The translations under genes and the position numbers were made by a program. The notes below the pieces were generated by a model. It was not told the DNA's origin, did not search any database, and saw only the letters and a list, made by a program, of their open reading frames with translations. This document shows, one piece after another, positions 17,812-28,380 of a DNA stretch of 64,000 nt (within the stretch, counting starts at the first letter, position 1; each line of letters starts with the position of its first letter). Location of the stretch: the NCBI RefSeq assembly GCF_011516645.4, contig NZ_CP088285.1, positions 2,684,501 through 2,748,500 on the forward strand. The letters run 5' to 3'. The stretch is from Bradyrhizobium septentrionale. Lineage in GTDB: Bacteria > Pseudomonadota > Alphaproteobacteria > Rhizobiales > Xanthobacteraceae.

Positions 17812-20085
17812 ATGACAAACCTTCGTCTCGTGCTGCTTGCCACGACTGCGCTGACGGTGATGCAATTCGCCACCTCAGCGTCGCACGCCCAAACCTCGCC
17901 GCTGGTCGTCGCACAGGCGCAGCCAAAGGAAGAAACCGGACCTGACGGAAAGCCAAAGCCACGGCCCGCGCCGGGTGCTCCTGCACATCCGGCACCGCCC
18001 GCAGCCGCGCCGCATCCGCAGGCACCACCTCCGGCAGCTGCGCCGCCTGCGCGTCCCGCGCCGCCGCCGGCCGCGGCGCCCGCGAAGCCGACCCCGCCAC
18101 CGCCGCCACCGGCCGCTGCTCCGGCACGCCCGACGCCGCCACCTCCGCCCGCCGCTGCACCTGCGCGCCCCACGCCGCCACCGCCCGCGGCAGCGCCTGC
18201 TCGCCCCGCACCGCCCGCCGCGCCCGCACGGCCGGAGCCGCCCGCGGCTGCACCGGCGAAGCCGACGCCACCGCCGCCTGCCGCAGCACCGCAGCGTCCG
18301 GCGACGCCTCCGCCGCCTCCACCCCCGGCTGCGCATACGCCGCCGACGCCGGCACCGGGCGCAACTCCGGCAGCACGCCCCGCGACGCCGCCGCCTCCCG
18401 CGGCAGCAACGCCCGCCCCCGCAACGCCGGCAGCTCCGACGACGGCTCCCGCCGAACGCCGGCCTGGTGATCGTCCGGGTGGTGAACGTCCCGGCGGTGA
18501 ACGTCCTGGCGCCAAGCAACCGCCGGGCACGCCGCCCGCCGCGACATCTCCGGCAACGCCCGCGCCTTCAGCGACGACGCCTCCCGCAGCGGGACAGCCG
18601 CCGGCACGACCGGCCACTCCGCCCGCCGCGGCACCCGGCGCGACCCCGACGCCGGGTCAGCAAGGACGTCCGGGTACACCGCCCGGAACGCCGGCGACCC
18701 CAGGCGCCGCAATGGGCGCGCCCGGCGCAACGCCGACGCCAGCGGCGCCGGGTCAGCAGGGACGTCCGGCCACTCCGCCCGGAACGCCGGCGACCCCAGG
18801 CGCCGCAATGGGCGCGCCCGGCGCTGCACCCGGAGCAGCTCCTGGAGCAGCACCGGCTCCGGGTCAGCCGGGACGCCCAGGCACGCCGCCAGCTGCTGGT
18901 GCTGCGCCCGCCGTGCCGCCCGCCGCGGGAGCCGCCATGGGCGCGCCAGCGGCGCGTCCAGCCGGCCCCTCGGCGCCGGCTGTTGTCCCCGGCTCGGCGG
19001 CCGCAACCCCGCCGCCCGGCCAGGCGCAATACGCCCCACCGACGGTTTCCTCGGCCTTCCGGACCGCGCCGACCGTCGCAGCACCGCTGCCGCCGCCGCC
19101 GCGGCATGACAATCTGAGGCCGCTCGCGATCGGCGCCGCAGTCGGTGCCGGCGTGGTGGCCGGCGCCGTCATCGGTGCGACCATCGCCGACCTGCACGGC
19201 CAACGGCAGGAAGTCGTCGAAGGCGGCCGCACCATCTACACGGAGCCGGACCGCATCATCATCCGCGATCCGGGCGGACAGGCCTATGTCCGCGGCGACG
19301 ACAATTATCGCTTCCGCTATGGGGCCCGCGACATCCGCACCGAGACGGTCGGCGGCGAGACCCGCACCGTCGTGATCCGTCCCGACGGCAGCGAGATCAT
19401 CACGGTGGTCGGTCCCGACGGGCAGATGCTGCGCCGGATCCGCAGGGATCAGGGTGGCCGCGAGCTCGTCATCATCGACAACTCCTATCGCGATCCGGCC
19501 GCGGTCGGCGGCTTCTATGTCGACCTGCCGCCGCCGGTGGTCCGCATCCCCTATGATCGCTACATCGTCGAGTCCGACAGCGCGGCGCCGGATGTGATCT
19601 ACCAGACCATGGAGGCCCCGCCGGTGGACCGGATCGCGCGGCGCTATTCGCTCGACGAAATCCGCTACAGCCCGAACGTGCGCATGTTGATGCCCTCGAT
19701 CGACGTCAACAGCATCAACTTCGACTCAGGGTCCTGGCAGATTCCCCCGGATCAGGCGGCCAAGCTGCAGGCGATCGCCGACGGCCTAAACCGGGCGATC
19801 CAGCGCAATCCGCGCGAGGTGTTCCTGATCGAGGGCCACACCGATGCGACCGGCAACGACACCGACAATCTGTCGCTGTCCGACCGCCGTGCGCAATCCG
19901 CGGCCGAGCTGCTGACGCAGCAGTTCGGCGTGCCGGCCGAGAACCTGACCTCGCAGGGCTACGGCTCGCAATATCTGAAGGAGCAGACCGACGGACCGAG
20001 CCGCATCAACCGGCGCGTCACCGTCCGCCGCATCACCCCGCTGCTCAACGGCGGCACCGCCTCCGCCGCACCGCCGCCGCGCTGA
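17812..20085 (+). CDS. OmpA family protein with long Pro/Ala-rich region
   Basis: A 757-residue exported protein. The signal peptide (NLRLVLLATTALTVMQFA) likely ends after ASHA at about residue 26. Residues about 40-420 are almost entirely Pro, Ala, Gly and Thr with short repeats (APARPTPPPP, PGQQGRPGTPPGTPATPG). A glycine-zipper-like hydrophobic segment follows (AIGAAVGAGVVAGAVIGATI, about 445). The C-terminal 120 residues are an OmpA peptidoglycan-binding domain (INFDSGSWQI, EGHTDATGNDTDNLSLSDRRA, RINRRV). The Pro-rich part probably spans the periplasm or wall. ATG 17812 is chosen because it opens the signal peptide; longer frames upstream add no signal. Confidence 0.9.
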   Translation: MTNLRLVLLATTALTVMQFATSASHAQTSPLVVAQAQPKEETGPDGKPKPRPAPGAPAHPAPPAAAPHPQAPPPAAAPPARPAPPPAAAPAKPTPPPPPPAAAPARPTPPPPPAAAPARPTPPPPAAAPARPAPPAAPARPEPPAAAPAKPTPPPPAAAPQRPATPPPPPPPAAHTPPTPAPGATPAARPATPPPPAAATPAPATPAAPTTAPAERRPGDRPGGERPGGERPGAKQPPGTPPAATSPATPAPSATTPPAAGQPPARPATPPAAAPGATPTPGQQGRPGTPPGTPATPGAAMGAPGATPTPAAPGQQGRPATPPGTPATPGAAMGAPGAAPGAAPGAAPAPGQPGRPGTPPAAGAAPAVPPAAGAAMGAPAARPAGPSAPAVVPGSAAATPPPGQAQYAPPTVSSAFRTAPTVAAPLPPPPRHDNLRPLAIGAAVGAGVVAGAVIGATIADLHGQRQEVVEGGRTIYTEPDRIIIRDPGGQAYVRGDDNYRFRYGARDIRTETVGGETRTVVIRPDGSEIITVVGPDGQMLRRIRRDQGGRELVIIDNSYRDPAAVGGFYVDLPPPVVRIPYDRYIVESDSAAPDVIYQTMEAPPVDRIARRYSLDEIRYSPNVRMLMPSIDVNSINFDSGSWQIPPDQAAKLQAIADGLNRAIQRNPREVFLIEGHTDATGNDTDNLSLSDRRAQSAAELLTQQFGVPAENLTSQGYGSQYLKEQTDGPSRINRRVTVRRITPLLNGGTASAAPPPR
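18651..18824 (+). repeat. 96-base tandem repeat inside the OmpA-family gene
   Basis: GCCGGGTCAGCA at 18651 recurs at 18747, a 96-base period (32 codons), with near-identical sequence through GGAACGCCGGCGACCCC and GCCGCAATGGGCGCGCC. A third, partial copy begins near 18857. The period is a multiple of three, so copy-number change would keep the frame. Confidence 0.75.
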
Positions 20086-20187
20086 GCCGGCGAGACATCG
20101 CGATACGAAATGGCCGGGAGCGATCCCGGCCATTTTATTTTGGTGCAGCGATTGTGAGGGGCACTGAAGCGAGCAACGGGCTCCGCC

Positions 20188-20332
20188 TTACCTCGCCCCG
20201 CCTGCGGGGAGAGGTCGGAACGCATCGCCAGATGCGTTCCGAGTGAGGGGGTACAGGTCTATCCGCGCGCGGTGCTGCCGGAGAGAGCCCTCACCCCACC
20301 CCTCTCCCCGCAAGAGCGGGGCGAGGGAGCGG
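20188..20332. repeat. Interspersed palindromic repeat, type B copy 1
   Basis: CTCGCCCCGCctgCGGGGAGAGG is followed by a GGAACGCATC/GATGCGTTCC hairpin, GAGTGAGGGGGT, then CCCTCACCCC and CTCTCCCCGCaagaGCGGGGCGAGG. The type recurs, with variation, at about 33579, 40092 and 50358. Between OmpA and the NTF2-like gene nothing else is evident. Confidence 0.7.
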
Positions 20333-20359
20333 ACCGTCAATGCGGCGAACGCGCGTCCG

Positions 20360-20725
20360 TCACCGCGCCATCTGCTGCGGATCGTAGAAGAAGCGCTCCT
20401 CGACCAGCTCCTCGCCGCGCCAGGTCTGCCAGGCGACCTCTTCCATGCTGCGGACCTTGCCGTCCTTGGCCGTGAACTCGAACCGCCAGCAGATCGCCGA
20501 ATGATCGCCGTCGAGCAGCAGCGGCCCGAGCCGCGTCGTCTTCACGCCGGCAACAGCGGCCAGCACCGCCGCCTCGCGCGCCGCCAGCGCCTCGCGGCCG
20601 ACGCGCCATTCGCCGTCATTCTCCTGGGTGCGGGCGTCGGCTGAATAGAAATTCCGGATCGCGCCGACATGGTCGTTGGACTCGACCGTGTCAGCGAAGG
20701 CTTGCAGCGTCTTGAGCGAGGGCAT
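20360..20725 (-). CDS. SnoaL/NTF2-like domain protein
   Basis: A 121-residue protein of the nuclear-transport-factor-2-like fold (LQAFADTVESNDHVGAIRNFY, central HSAICWRFEF, closing VEERFFYDP). Members are small enzymes or ligand binders, often polyketide cyclase or isomerase relatives; no function can be set. ATG 20725 is preferred over GTG 20728. It is divergent from a TetR gene, and two tandem palindromes lie just before its start, so it is probably the TetR target. Confidence 0.82.
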   Translation of the reverse strand: MPSLKTLQAFADTVESNDHVGAIRNFYSADARTQENDGEWRVGREALAAREAAVLAAVAGVKTTRLGPLLLDGDHSAICWRFEFTAKDGKVRSMEEVAWQTWRGEELVEERFFYDPQQMAR

Positions 20726-20740
20726 CACGGCATCTCCATT

Positions 20741-20780
20741 TACCGACTTATGGTCGGTATTTATCGACTGAGAGTCGGTA
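20741..20780. promoter_or_regulatory. Two tandem TetR-type operators
   Basis: TACCGAC-TTATG-GTCGGTA (20741-20759) is a perfect palindrome. TATCGAC-TGAGA-GTCGGTA (20762-20780) is the same with one mismatch. Their centres are 21 bases apart, about two helical turns, so dimers would sit on the same face. They lie between the divergent NTF2-like and TetR genes, the classic place for TetR autoregulation. Confidence 0.75.
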
Positions 20781-20822
20781 AGTCAACTGGCGCCGACACG
20801 GAACCTGCGCTAGAGATGCGCC

Positions 20823-21410
20823 ATGGCAACCCAGGCCGAGCGGCGCGAAAAGACCAGAGCCTCGATCATCAAGGCGGCGCGGCGCATGTTTGGCGAGCGC
20901 GGCTTTGCGGCGGCGACGATGGACGACATCGCCACTGGGGCGCGCGTCGCCAAGGGCGCGGTCTACCATCACTTCGCCACCAAGGAGTCGGTGTTCGAGG
21001 CGGTGTTCGAGCAGGTGTCGCTCGACCTCGTCTCCGATCTCGACCGCATCTCGCGCGCCGAGAACGACCCGCTCGCTGCGATGGCGGCAGGGACGCAGGG
21101 TTATTTCGCGGCGTGCTCGAAGGGCCCGACCGGCCAGATCATTTTGCGCGATGGCCCCGCCGTGCTCGGCTGGGAGCGCTGGCGCGAGATCGATGCCAAG
21201 CATTTCGGCGGAAAATTTCCGCGCGCGCTGGCCGCTGCAATGGACGCCGGCGTGATCGCCAGGCAACCAATCGAGCCCTTGGCGCGGCTGTTGCTCGGCG
21301 CGGTGACGGAAGCCGCGGTTGCGGTGTCAGCGGGTCCCGACATCGGCAAGACCGGCACGGACTACGCGCGGGCGTTTCGCTCGCTGCTCGATGCGCTGAG
21401 GGTGAAGTGA
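20823..21410 (+). CDS. TetR family transcriptional regulator
   Basis: A 195-residue repressor. The N-terminal helix-turn-helix reads IIKAARRMFGERGFAAATMDDIA, then GARVAKGAVYHHFATKESVFEAVF (each about residues 14-60). The C-terminal ligand domain is TetR_C-like and not diagnostic. It is divergent from the NTF2-like gene, with two matched palindromes between them. The inducer is unknown. Confidence 0.93.
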   Translation: MATQAERREKTRASIIKAARRMFGERGFAAATMDDIATGARVAKGAVYHHFATKESVFEAVFEQVSLDLVSDLDRISRAENDPLAAMAAGTQGYFAACSKGPTGQIILRDGPAVLGWERWREIDAKHFGGKFPRALAAAMDAGVIARQPIEPLARLLLGAVTEAAVAVSAGPDIGKTGTDYARAFRSLLDALRVK

Positions 21411-21454
21411 ATTGTAGGGTGGACCAAGCGAAGCTTGCACGACGATCTCATGGT

Positions 21455-21561
21455 TCCGTCATCCTGAGGAGCGCGTAGCGCGTCTCGAAGGATCGACGGC
21501 CACCAGCCGGGCCGCGCATCCTTCGAGACGCCGCTGCGCGGCTCCTCAGGATGACGGAGAT
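21455..21561. repeat. Long hairpin repeat (GTCATCCTGAGGAG type), copy 1
   Basis: GTCATCCTGAGGAGCGCG...GCGTCTCGAAGGAT pairs with ATCCTTCGAGACGC...CGCGGCTCCTCAGGATGAC, giving about 40-base arms around a GC-rich centre. A second copy is at 28381-28482. It lies between the TetR gene and argG, which converge, so it could act as a bidirectional terminator. Confidence 0.75.
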
Positions 21562-21633
21562 GGATTGCTTCTTCGCCGGGTCGCGCTTCGCTTGCCCGGG
21601 ACGACACTGAATTTGTGTCTACCGCTCGCGATC

Positions 21634-23019
<1,386 letters not shown>

Positions 23020-23050
23020 TCAAATTTCGGAAGGCGGGGCACGCCTTTAA

Positions 23051-23830
23051 TCAGGCCTCACGCTCGCTGGGCTCTGCCTTGCCCCGGCGCCACCGCTGCA
23101 TCCACCGGTAGCCCGGCATCGCGAGCCGGGTCAGCGCCGCATCGACCGCCTCGTCGGTCAGCCGGGTCGAGGCCCAGCGGTAGATCAGGGCATAGAACAG
23201 CCAGACCACCAGAAAGGACACCAGGCCCGCGATCGCGACGTCGGTGAAAAAGTGCCCGCCAAAGGCCATTCGCAAGCCGCTGGTGACGATGCCGAACACG
23301 GTAGCCCCGGCAAACGCCAGCGGCCGCCAGGCGGGCGGCGTCAGCGCCGCCGGCGCATAGGTCCAGAACGCGGTGGCGCCCTCGCCGGAGAAGAACGAGC
23401 AATTGCGCGGGCAGCCGCCGCGCGGGTCCCACCACGGCATGAATGGCAGGTCGCCGCCGAACTGCGTCACGAACACCGGCCGCGGCCGGCCCCAATAATT
23501 CTTGAAGGTCAGGTTGGTGAGGACGCCGGCCGAGAGCAGCATCGTGGTGAGCAGGAACACCGCGGCGCGGCCCGACATCAGCATCGGCCGCTCCGGGCGG
23601 ATGAATTTCCAGACGATGGTCACGATCGCCGGCAGCACCAGCGCCCACGCGATCCACATCGCCGCATCGCGCGCGAACGACGCCACCGCATCGATCTTCA
23701 GCGGAAAGGTGTTTTGCGCGGCATCGTAGAACAAGGCCGCCAGCTTCAGGTCGAGTTCGGGATAGGCCCCAAACAGGATCCCGATGATGAGCGCGAGCGC
23801 CAGCGCGATAAAGAGTCCGGTCCGGTTCAT
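23051..23830 (-). CDS. PAP2-family phosphatase, LpxE-like
   Basis: A 259-residue membrane phosphatase with about six helices. The three PAP2 phosphatase motifs are visible: KNYWGRPRP (about 109), CSFFSGEGA (about 143, SGE in place of the usual PSGH) and GLRMAFGGHFFTDV (about 185). The SGE form is seen in lipid A 1-phosphatase-like proteins, so a lipid A or undecaprenyl/phospholipid phosphate is a likely substrate. An RGG-CPRNC segment adds two cysteines before motif 2. It is downstream of argG start on the same strand and starts about 40 bases from the next membrane gene. Confidence 0.87.
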   Translation of the reverse strand: MNRTGLFIALALALIIGILFGAYPELDLKLAALFYDAAQNTFPLKIDAVASFARDAAMWIAWALVLPAIVTIVWKFIRPERPMLMSGRAAVFLLTTMLLSAGVLTNLTFKNYWGRPRPVFVTQFGGDLPFMPWWDPRGGCPRNCSFFSGEGATAFWTYAPAALTPPAWRPLAFAGATVFGIVTSGLRMAFGGHFFTDVAIAGLVSFLVVWLFYALIYRWASTRLTDEAVDAALTRLAMPGYRWMQRWRRGKAEPSEREA

Positions 23831-23869
23831 GGCGCGCGGTTTAGCCGAGGCGGCGAGGCATGGGAAGCA

Positions 23870-24355
23870 TCACGGCTGCCGCGATTGCGACGGCAATGGC
23901 GGAGGCGGCGGCAAGGGACGCGAGCGCTCGCGCCAGGCACCGGCGCTGCGGCCGGCGATCAGCCAGTAGACCAGGCCGGCGACGATGCCGGCGCCGGTCA
24001 TGATCTCCATGTGCCGGCGCACGATGCCTTGGAAATGCATCGTATCGGGATCGAACGGAACCAGGCCGAGATAGCAGGCCGCGCCGACGATCGCGCCGCC
24101 GACGGCATAAGCCAGCACGCTCCTGATGAAGAAGGCCTCGGTCAGCAGCACCACGATCAGCGCGGGCAGCAGCGCAAAGCCGGAGATGAAGATGAAGCCG
24201 AAGCCGAGCACGATGTTCACAGCGCTCTGGTCGATCTGGCCGCCGAAATCGCTGATCTCGGGATACAGCACCGCAACGACCACGATGATGCCCGCCACGA
24301 AGCAGGCCATCAGGAAGCCGAAGGCGACGACGAACAGGCGGCCGATCAAGGCCAT
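23870..24355 (-). CDS. Conserved-looking four-helix membrane protein
   Basis: A 161-residue protein with four hydrophobic helices (about residues 5-30, 45-70, 78-98 and 115-133) and a Pro-rich cytosolic tail (PLPPPPPLP). I recognise no named domain. It lies 4 bases after the end of... the rlmN stop on the same strand, so it is probably co-transcribed with rlmN. Function unknown. Confidence 0.75.
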   Translation of the reverse strand: MALIGRLFVVAFGFLMACFVAGIIVVVAVLYPEISDFGGQIDQSAVNIVLGFGFIFISGFALLPALIVVLLTEAFFIRSVLAYAVGGAIVGAACYLGLVPFDPDTMHFQGIVRRHMEIMTGAGIVAGLVYWLIAGRSAGAWRERSRPLPPPPPLPSQSRQP

Positions 24356-24359
24356 CTGA

Positions 24360-25574
24360 TTAGTCCGTCATCGCCATCGCGCGCAGCGCCTGGCGCTCGC
24401 GGGCCGAGAGCTTTTCGGTCTCCGACTTGAGCTGGCCGCAGGCGGCGAGGATGTCGCGGCCGCGCGGCGTGCGCACCGGCGAGGAGTAGCCGGCGTTGAA
24501 GATGTATTCGGAGAATTTTTCGATCTGCTCCCAGTCCGAGCACTCGTAGGCGGTGCCCGGCCACGGATTGAACGGGATCAGATTGATCTTCGCCGGAATG
24601 CCCTTGAGCAGCTTGACCAGCAGCTTGGCGTCATCGAGCGAATCGTTGACGCCCTTGAGCATCACATATTCGAAGGTGATGCGCCGCGCATTGGACGCGC
24701 CGGGATAGTCGCGGCAGGCCTGCAAGAGCTCCTTGATCGGATATTTGCGGTTCAGCGGCACCAGCTCGTTGCGTAATTCGTCGCGCACCGCATGCAAGGA
24801 GATCGCGAGCATCACGCCGATCTCCTCACCGGTGCGCTGGATGTTCGGCACCACGCCCGAGGTCGACAGGGTAATGCGGCGGCGGGAAATGCCGATGCCT
24901 TCATTGTCGCCGACGATCAACAGCGCATCGCGCACCGCGTCGAAATTGTAGAGCGGCTCGCCCATCCCCATCATCACGATATTGGTGACGCGGCGCGTGC
25001 CGTCTTCCCGGTCGGCCCAATCATTCAGCCGGTCGCGCGCCACCATCACCTGGCCGACGATCTCGCCGGCGGTGAGGTTGCGCACCAGCCGCTGCGTACC
25101 GGTGTGGCAGAACGAGCAGTTCAGCGTGCAGCCGACCTGCGAGGAAACGCACAGCGTGCCGCGATCGGTCTCGGGGATGTAGACGCACTCGACCTCGTGC
25201 GGCCGCTCGAGCTTGTCGCCGCTCGGCAGCCGCAGCAGCCATTTGCGGGTGCCGTCGTTGGAGATCTGCTCGGCGACCACCTCGGGACGGTCGACGGTAA
25301 AATGCTTCTCGAGCTCGGCGCGCATGTCCTTCGAGACGTTGGTCATCTCGGCAAAGTTCTTGGCGCCGCGGAAATACATCCAGTTCCAGAGCTGCTGGGT
25401 GCGCATCTTGCGCTGCGACGGCGAAACCCCGATCTCGCCCAGGCGATCGGCGATCTCGGCGCGCGACAGCCCGATCAGCGACGGCTTCGCCGGCGGCACA
25501 TAGATCTCGAGCGGAACCTTTTCGAGCGGCGCATGGGCGCCGGGCACAGCATTGGTGGACTGGATGTCGGTCAT
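24360..25574 (-). CDS. rlmN: Dual-specificity rRNA/tRNA adenine-C2 methyltransferase RlmN
   Basis: A 404-residue radical SAM methyltransferase that methylates A2503 of 23S rRNA and A37 of some tRNAs. The cluster motif CTLNCSFC (CxxxCxxC) is in [16 protein letters not shown], and the methyl-carrying cysteine is probably that in DILAACGQL near residue 375. [10 protein letters not shown] and TLSTSGVVP are conserved RlmN segments. The N-terminus has the usual RlmN helical domain. Upstream lies the IalB-like gene with a small hairpin (CTTCCAGC/GCTGGAAAG at about 25593-25613) between. Confidence 0.96.
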   Translation of the reverse strand: MTDIQSTNAVPGAHAPLEKVPLEIYVPPAKPSLIGLSRAEIADRLGEIGVSPSQRKMRTQQLWNWMYFRGAKNFAEMTNVSKDMRAELEKHFTVDRPEVVAEQISNDGTRKWLLRLPSGDKLERPHEVECVYIPETDRGTLCVSSQVGCTLNCSFCHTGTQRLVRNLTAGEIVGQVMVARDRLNDWADREDGTRRVTNIVMMGMGEPLYNFDAVRDALLIVGDNEGIGISRRRITLSTSGVVPNIQRTGEEIGVMLAISLHAVRDELRNELVPLNRKYPIKELLQACRDYPGASNARRITFEYVMLKGVNDSLDDAKLLVKLLKGIPAKINLIPFNPWPGTAYECSDWEQIEKFSEYIFNAGYSSPVRTPRGRDILAACGQLKSETEKLSARERQALRAMAMTD

Positions 25575-25648
25575 GAAACCTCAAATAGGCCTTCCAGCCG
25601 GCGCTGGAAAGCCACCAAATACCTCGAATTTGCCTTTCTGAGCCGGTC

Positions 25649-26257
25649 TTAGCGCCGGCAATCCTGCCCCAGCCGGTCAAGCGCCTGCGCCAGGCCCTTC
25701 AGTGCGAAGGTATCGATCGTCTCGGTACCCTTGGCCGAGACGGCTTTTACCGTCACCTCGGCCGATTTGCGCATGGCTTCCACCATCCGCTCCTCCTCGG
25801 CCGCATTCTTGATCCAGAGGCCATCGCCCTGCGTGTACATCGCGTAAGTGCCGCCGCCGACCTGGAGCGTCGATTCCGAGCCCGGCTTCACCGTGTAGCC
25901 GATCATGACCGAGACTTCGTTGACGACCTTCTCGGCCGGACGGGTCGAGATGAAGGCATAGGCCGGATCGCGCGGCCGGTTCGGCGGGCTGGTCTTCGAA
26001 GACGACGGCTTGGCGAGCGCAAAGCACACCTTCTTGCCGTTGGGCGACGCCGTGTAGGCGCCCCAGGTGCCGAACTGGCCGATCAACGTCGGCTCGGCGC
26101 CACCGGCCGCAGCCGCGGCAGGCGACGGCTTGGCTGCGTCCTTGGCCGTATCCTTGGCCGCATCCTTTTTGGGCGCTGCCTGCGCCGGCGCAAGCGAGAT
26201 GATCCCGCACACCAGGCTACAGGCAACCAATGATGTCAGTATTTGCCGCACGGCCAA
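25649..26257 (-). CDS. Invasion-associated locus B (IalB)-like exported protein
   Basis: A 202-residue protein with a signal peptide (LTSLVACSLVCGIISLAPAQA) and an Ala/Lys-rich linker. The IalB-like domain follows: FGTWGAYTASPNGKKVCFALAKP, YAFISTRP and VSVMIGYTVKPGSE. The family is named after Bartonella IalB but is widespread in alphaproteobacteria, and its biochemical role is unclear. The TTG start at 26257 follows GAGGGAACC; GTG 26251 is the alternative. Confidence 0.86.
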   Translation of the reverse strand: MAVRQILTSLVACSLVCGIISLAPAQAAPKKDAAKDTAKDAAKPSPAAAAAGGAEPTLIGQFGTWGAYTASPNGKKVCFALAKPSSSKTSPPNRPRDPAYAFISTRPAEKVVNEVSVMIGYTVKPGSESTLQVGGGTYAMYTQGDGLWIKNAAEEERMVEAMRKSAEVTVKAVSAKGTETIDTFALKGLAQALDRLGQDCRR

Positions 26258-26435
26258 CTGGTTCCCTCATCATTGTGACTGGAAGATGGCCCGGCGATTC
26301 CCCTCCGCCGGCTCGGATGGATAACCGGGAAACGCCTTTTTGGGAAGGCAGTTACGCCTGCACGCGCGCGTCAGCCGCAGCCGCATCGCGCGTCCATCCT
26401 TTTCTTAGCGCTTGCTCGGTGCTTGTTGTCGATCG

Positions 26436-27275
26436 TCAGCCCTTGGCGCGCGCCGCGCGCTGCTTCTCCCACTGCGCGTCAGTCCATTGCAGCAGGTCCT
26501 CGGCACCGGAACTGCGCAGGTGCGCGCCGCCGTCCTGCACCACCATCTCGCCATTGATGTAGCCGGCCTGATCGGAGATCAGGAAGCTCGCGAGATTGGC
26601 CAGTTCGGAATGCTCGCCGGAACGGCCGAGCGGATTGCGAAGCGCCCAGCTCTCGCCGCGCCCTTCGGGACGCAATTGCCCCGTTGCGCCAGCCGTCGGA
26701 AACGATCCGGGCGCGATCGCGACGGTGCGAATGCCCTTCGGCCCCCATTCCACCGCAAGGCTCCTGGTCATCGCCAGCACCGCGGTCTTGGCCATCGAGG
26801 ACGGCACGGTGAAGGCGCGGCCGGTGATGGTCGAAGTCGAGAGGATCGAGAGCACCACGCCCTTGTGCTTGCCTTCGATCCAGCGGCGGCCGGCGGCGAG
26901 CGTGCAATACAGCGTGCCGTGCAATGTCGGACCGAGGATCGCGTCCGCCGCACGGAATGACAGATGTTCGCTCTGCGCAATAAAGGTTGCGGCAGCATTG
27001 TTGACGAGAACGTCGATCGGCGCGTCCTGCCACAGCTGATCCATCATCGCTTCGACCGCCGCGCCGTCGCGGATATCGCAGCGCGCGGTGGAGACCTTCG
27101 CACCGAGTTCACTGCGGAATTTGGCTGCGGTTTCCTCCAGCAGTTCCTGCCGGCGTCCGCAGATGATCAATTCGGCGCCGAGTTCGGCAAAGCGGCGGCC
27201 CATCGCCGCGCCCAGGCCGGAGCCGCCGCCGGTGATCAGAATGCGCTTTTTCGCTAGCAGGCCTTTTTCAAACAT
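26436..27275 (-). CDS. SDR family oxidoreductase
   Basis: A 279-residue short-chain dehydrogenase/reductase. ILITGGGSGLGAAMG (about residues 11-25) is the NAD(P) motif, NNAAATFIA replaces NNAG, and the catalytic region has Ser before the relaxed PSSMAKTAV segment, where the usual Tyr of YxxxK is absent (S-S-M-A-K). This is the pattern of the 2,4-dienoyl-CoA reductase-like branch, supporting an acyl-CoA substrate. ATG 27275 follows GGAGGGATCAAACT. It is divergent from a quinone oxidoreductase gene 90 bases away. Confidence 0.88.
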   Translation of the reverse strand: MFEKGLLAKKRILITGGGSGLGAAMGRRFAELGAELIICGRRQELLEETAAKFRSELGAKVSTARCDIRDGAAVEAMMDQLWQDAPIDVLVNNAAATFIAQSEHLSFRAADAILGPTLHGTLYCTLAAGRRWIEGKHKGVVLSILSTSTITGRAFTVPSSMAKTAVLAMTRSLAVEWGPKGIRTVAIAPGSFPTAGATGQLRPEGRGESWALRNPLGRSGEHSELANLASFLISDQAGYINGEMVVQDGGAHLRSSGAEDLLQWTDAQWEKQRAARAKG

Positions 27276-27365
27276 AGTTTGATCCCTCCGCATTGTATTG
27301 TCGCTCCGCCGCAAATCCGGCATGAAGCTTTCAGGTCTTTTTGCGTCCGAAACTCAGGTGTGTCC

Positions 27366-28346
27366 ATGAAAGCCATCCTCTGCTCGCAATACTGTCAACC
27401 CGACGATCTCGTGCTGGCCGACGTGCCCGATCCGGTGGCCGGTCCGGGCGAAGCCGTGATCGCGATCAAGGCGGCGGCGCTGAACTTCTTCGACATCCTG
27501 ATGATCCAGGGCAAGTACCAGATCAAGCCGCCGTTCCCGTTCTCGCCGGCCGCCGAAGTTGCTGGCGTGATCGAGAGCGTCGGCGCTGGTGTCACTGATC
27601 TCAAGGTTGGCGACCGCGTCGTCGCGTCGTGCGGCCACAACGGCGCGCGCGACAAGATCGCGCTGCCGGCGAATTCGATCGTGAAGATTCCCGACAATCT
27701 CGATTACGACCGCGCCGCCGGCATCATCATCATCTACGGCACTGCGCTGCATGCGCTGGAAGACCGCGCCAGCCCGAAGCCGGGCGAGACGCTCGCGGTG
27801 CTCGGCGCCGCCGGCGGCACCGGACTTGCCGCGTGCGAGCTCGGCAAGCTGATGGGCCTGAAGGTGATTGCCTGCGCGTCGTCGGACGAGAAGCTTGCAT
27901 TCGCCAAGCAGCACGGCGCCGAGCTGACGTTGAACTACGCCAAGGAAGATCTCAAAGAGGGTCTGCGCAAGCTGACCGGCGGCAAGGGCGCCGACATCGT
28001 GTTCGATCCGGTCGGCGGCTCCTATGCCGAGGCGGCGCTGCGCTCGACCGCATGGGAAGGCCGCTTCCTGGTGATCGGCTTTGCCGCCGGCGACATTCCG
28101 AAGATCCCGCTCAACCTTGCGCTGTTGAAGGGCTGCGATATCCGCGGCGTGTTCTGGGGTGCCTGGGCGCGGCTCAATCCGGAGAAGAACCGCAAGAACC
28201 TCGAGAAGCTCGTGCAGTGGACCGCGGAAGGCAAGATCTCCTCGCATGTCGACCGCACCTTCCCGCTGTCGCAGACCGCAGAAGCGCTGAAGGTGCTCGC
28301 CGGCCGCAAGGCGATGGGCAAGGTGATCCTGCATCCGGGAAGTTGA
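27366..28346 (+). CDS. NADPH:quinone oxidoreductase family protein (MDR superfamily)
   Basis: A 326-residue zinc-free medium-chain reductase. The N-terminal GroES-like domain has AAALNFFDILMIQGKYQ, and the Rossmann motif is VLGAAGGTGLAACELGKLMG (about 144-163). GKGADIVFDPVGG is the QOR signature region. It likely reduces quinones or enoyl-type substrates with NADPH. Given the divergent dienoyl-CoA-reductase-like SDR, a role in fatty acid metabolism is possible. ATG 27366 starts the conserved MKAILC. Confidence 0.92.
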   Translation: MKAILCSQYCQPDDLVLADVPDPVAGPGEAVIAIKAAALNFFDILMIQGKYQIKPPFPFSPAAEVAGVIESVGAGVTDLKVGDRVVASCGHNGARDKIALPANSIVKIPDNLDYDRAAGIIIIYGTALHALEDRASPKPGETLAVLGAAGGTGLAACELGKLMGLKVIACASSDEKLAFAKQHGAELTLNYAKEDLKEGLRKLTGGKGADIVFDPVGGSYAEAALRSTAWEGRFLVIGFAAGDIPKIPLNLALLKGCDIRGVFWGAWARLNPEKNRKNLEKLVQWTAEGKISSHVDRTFPLSQTAEALKVLAGRKAMGKVILHPGS

Positions 28347-28380
28347 GGACGGCGGATAACCGCGCGCGTCTCACTATCAC

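Noticed and set aside
17292..18617. 441-codon Gly/Ala-rich minus-strand frame resembling a PE-PGRS protein
   Set aside because: It is the complement of the Pro/Ala-rich OmpA gene; proline codons read as glycine on the reverse strand.
18651..18860. Possible CRISPR-like array
   Set aside because: The repeat is a 96-base in-frame coding repeat without spacers or cas genes.
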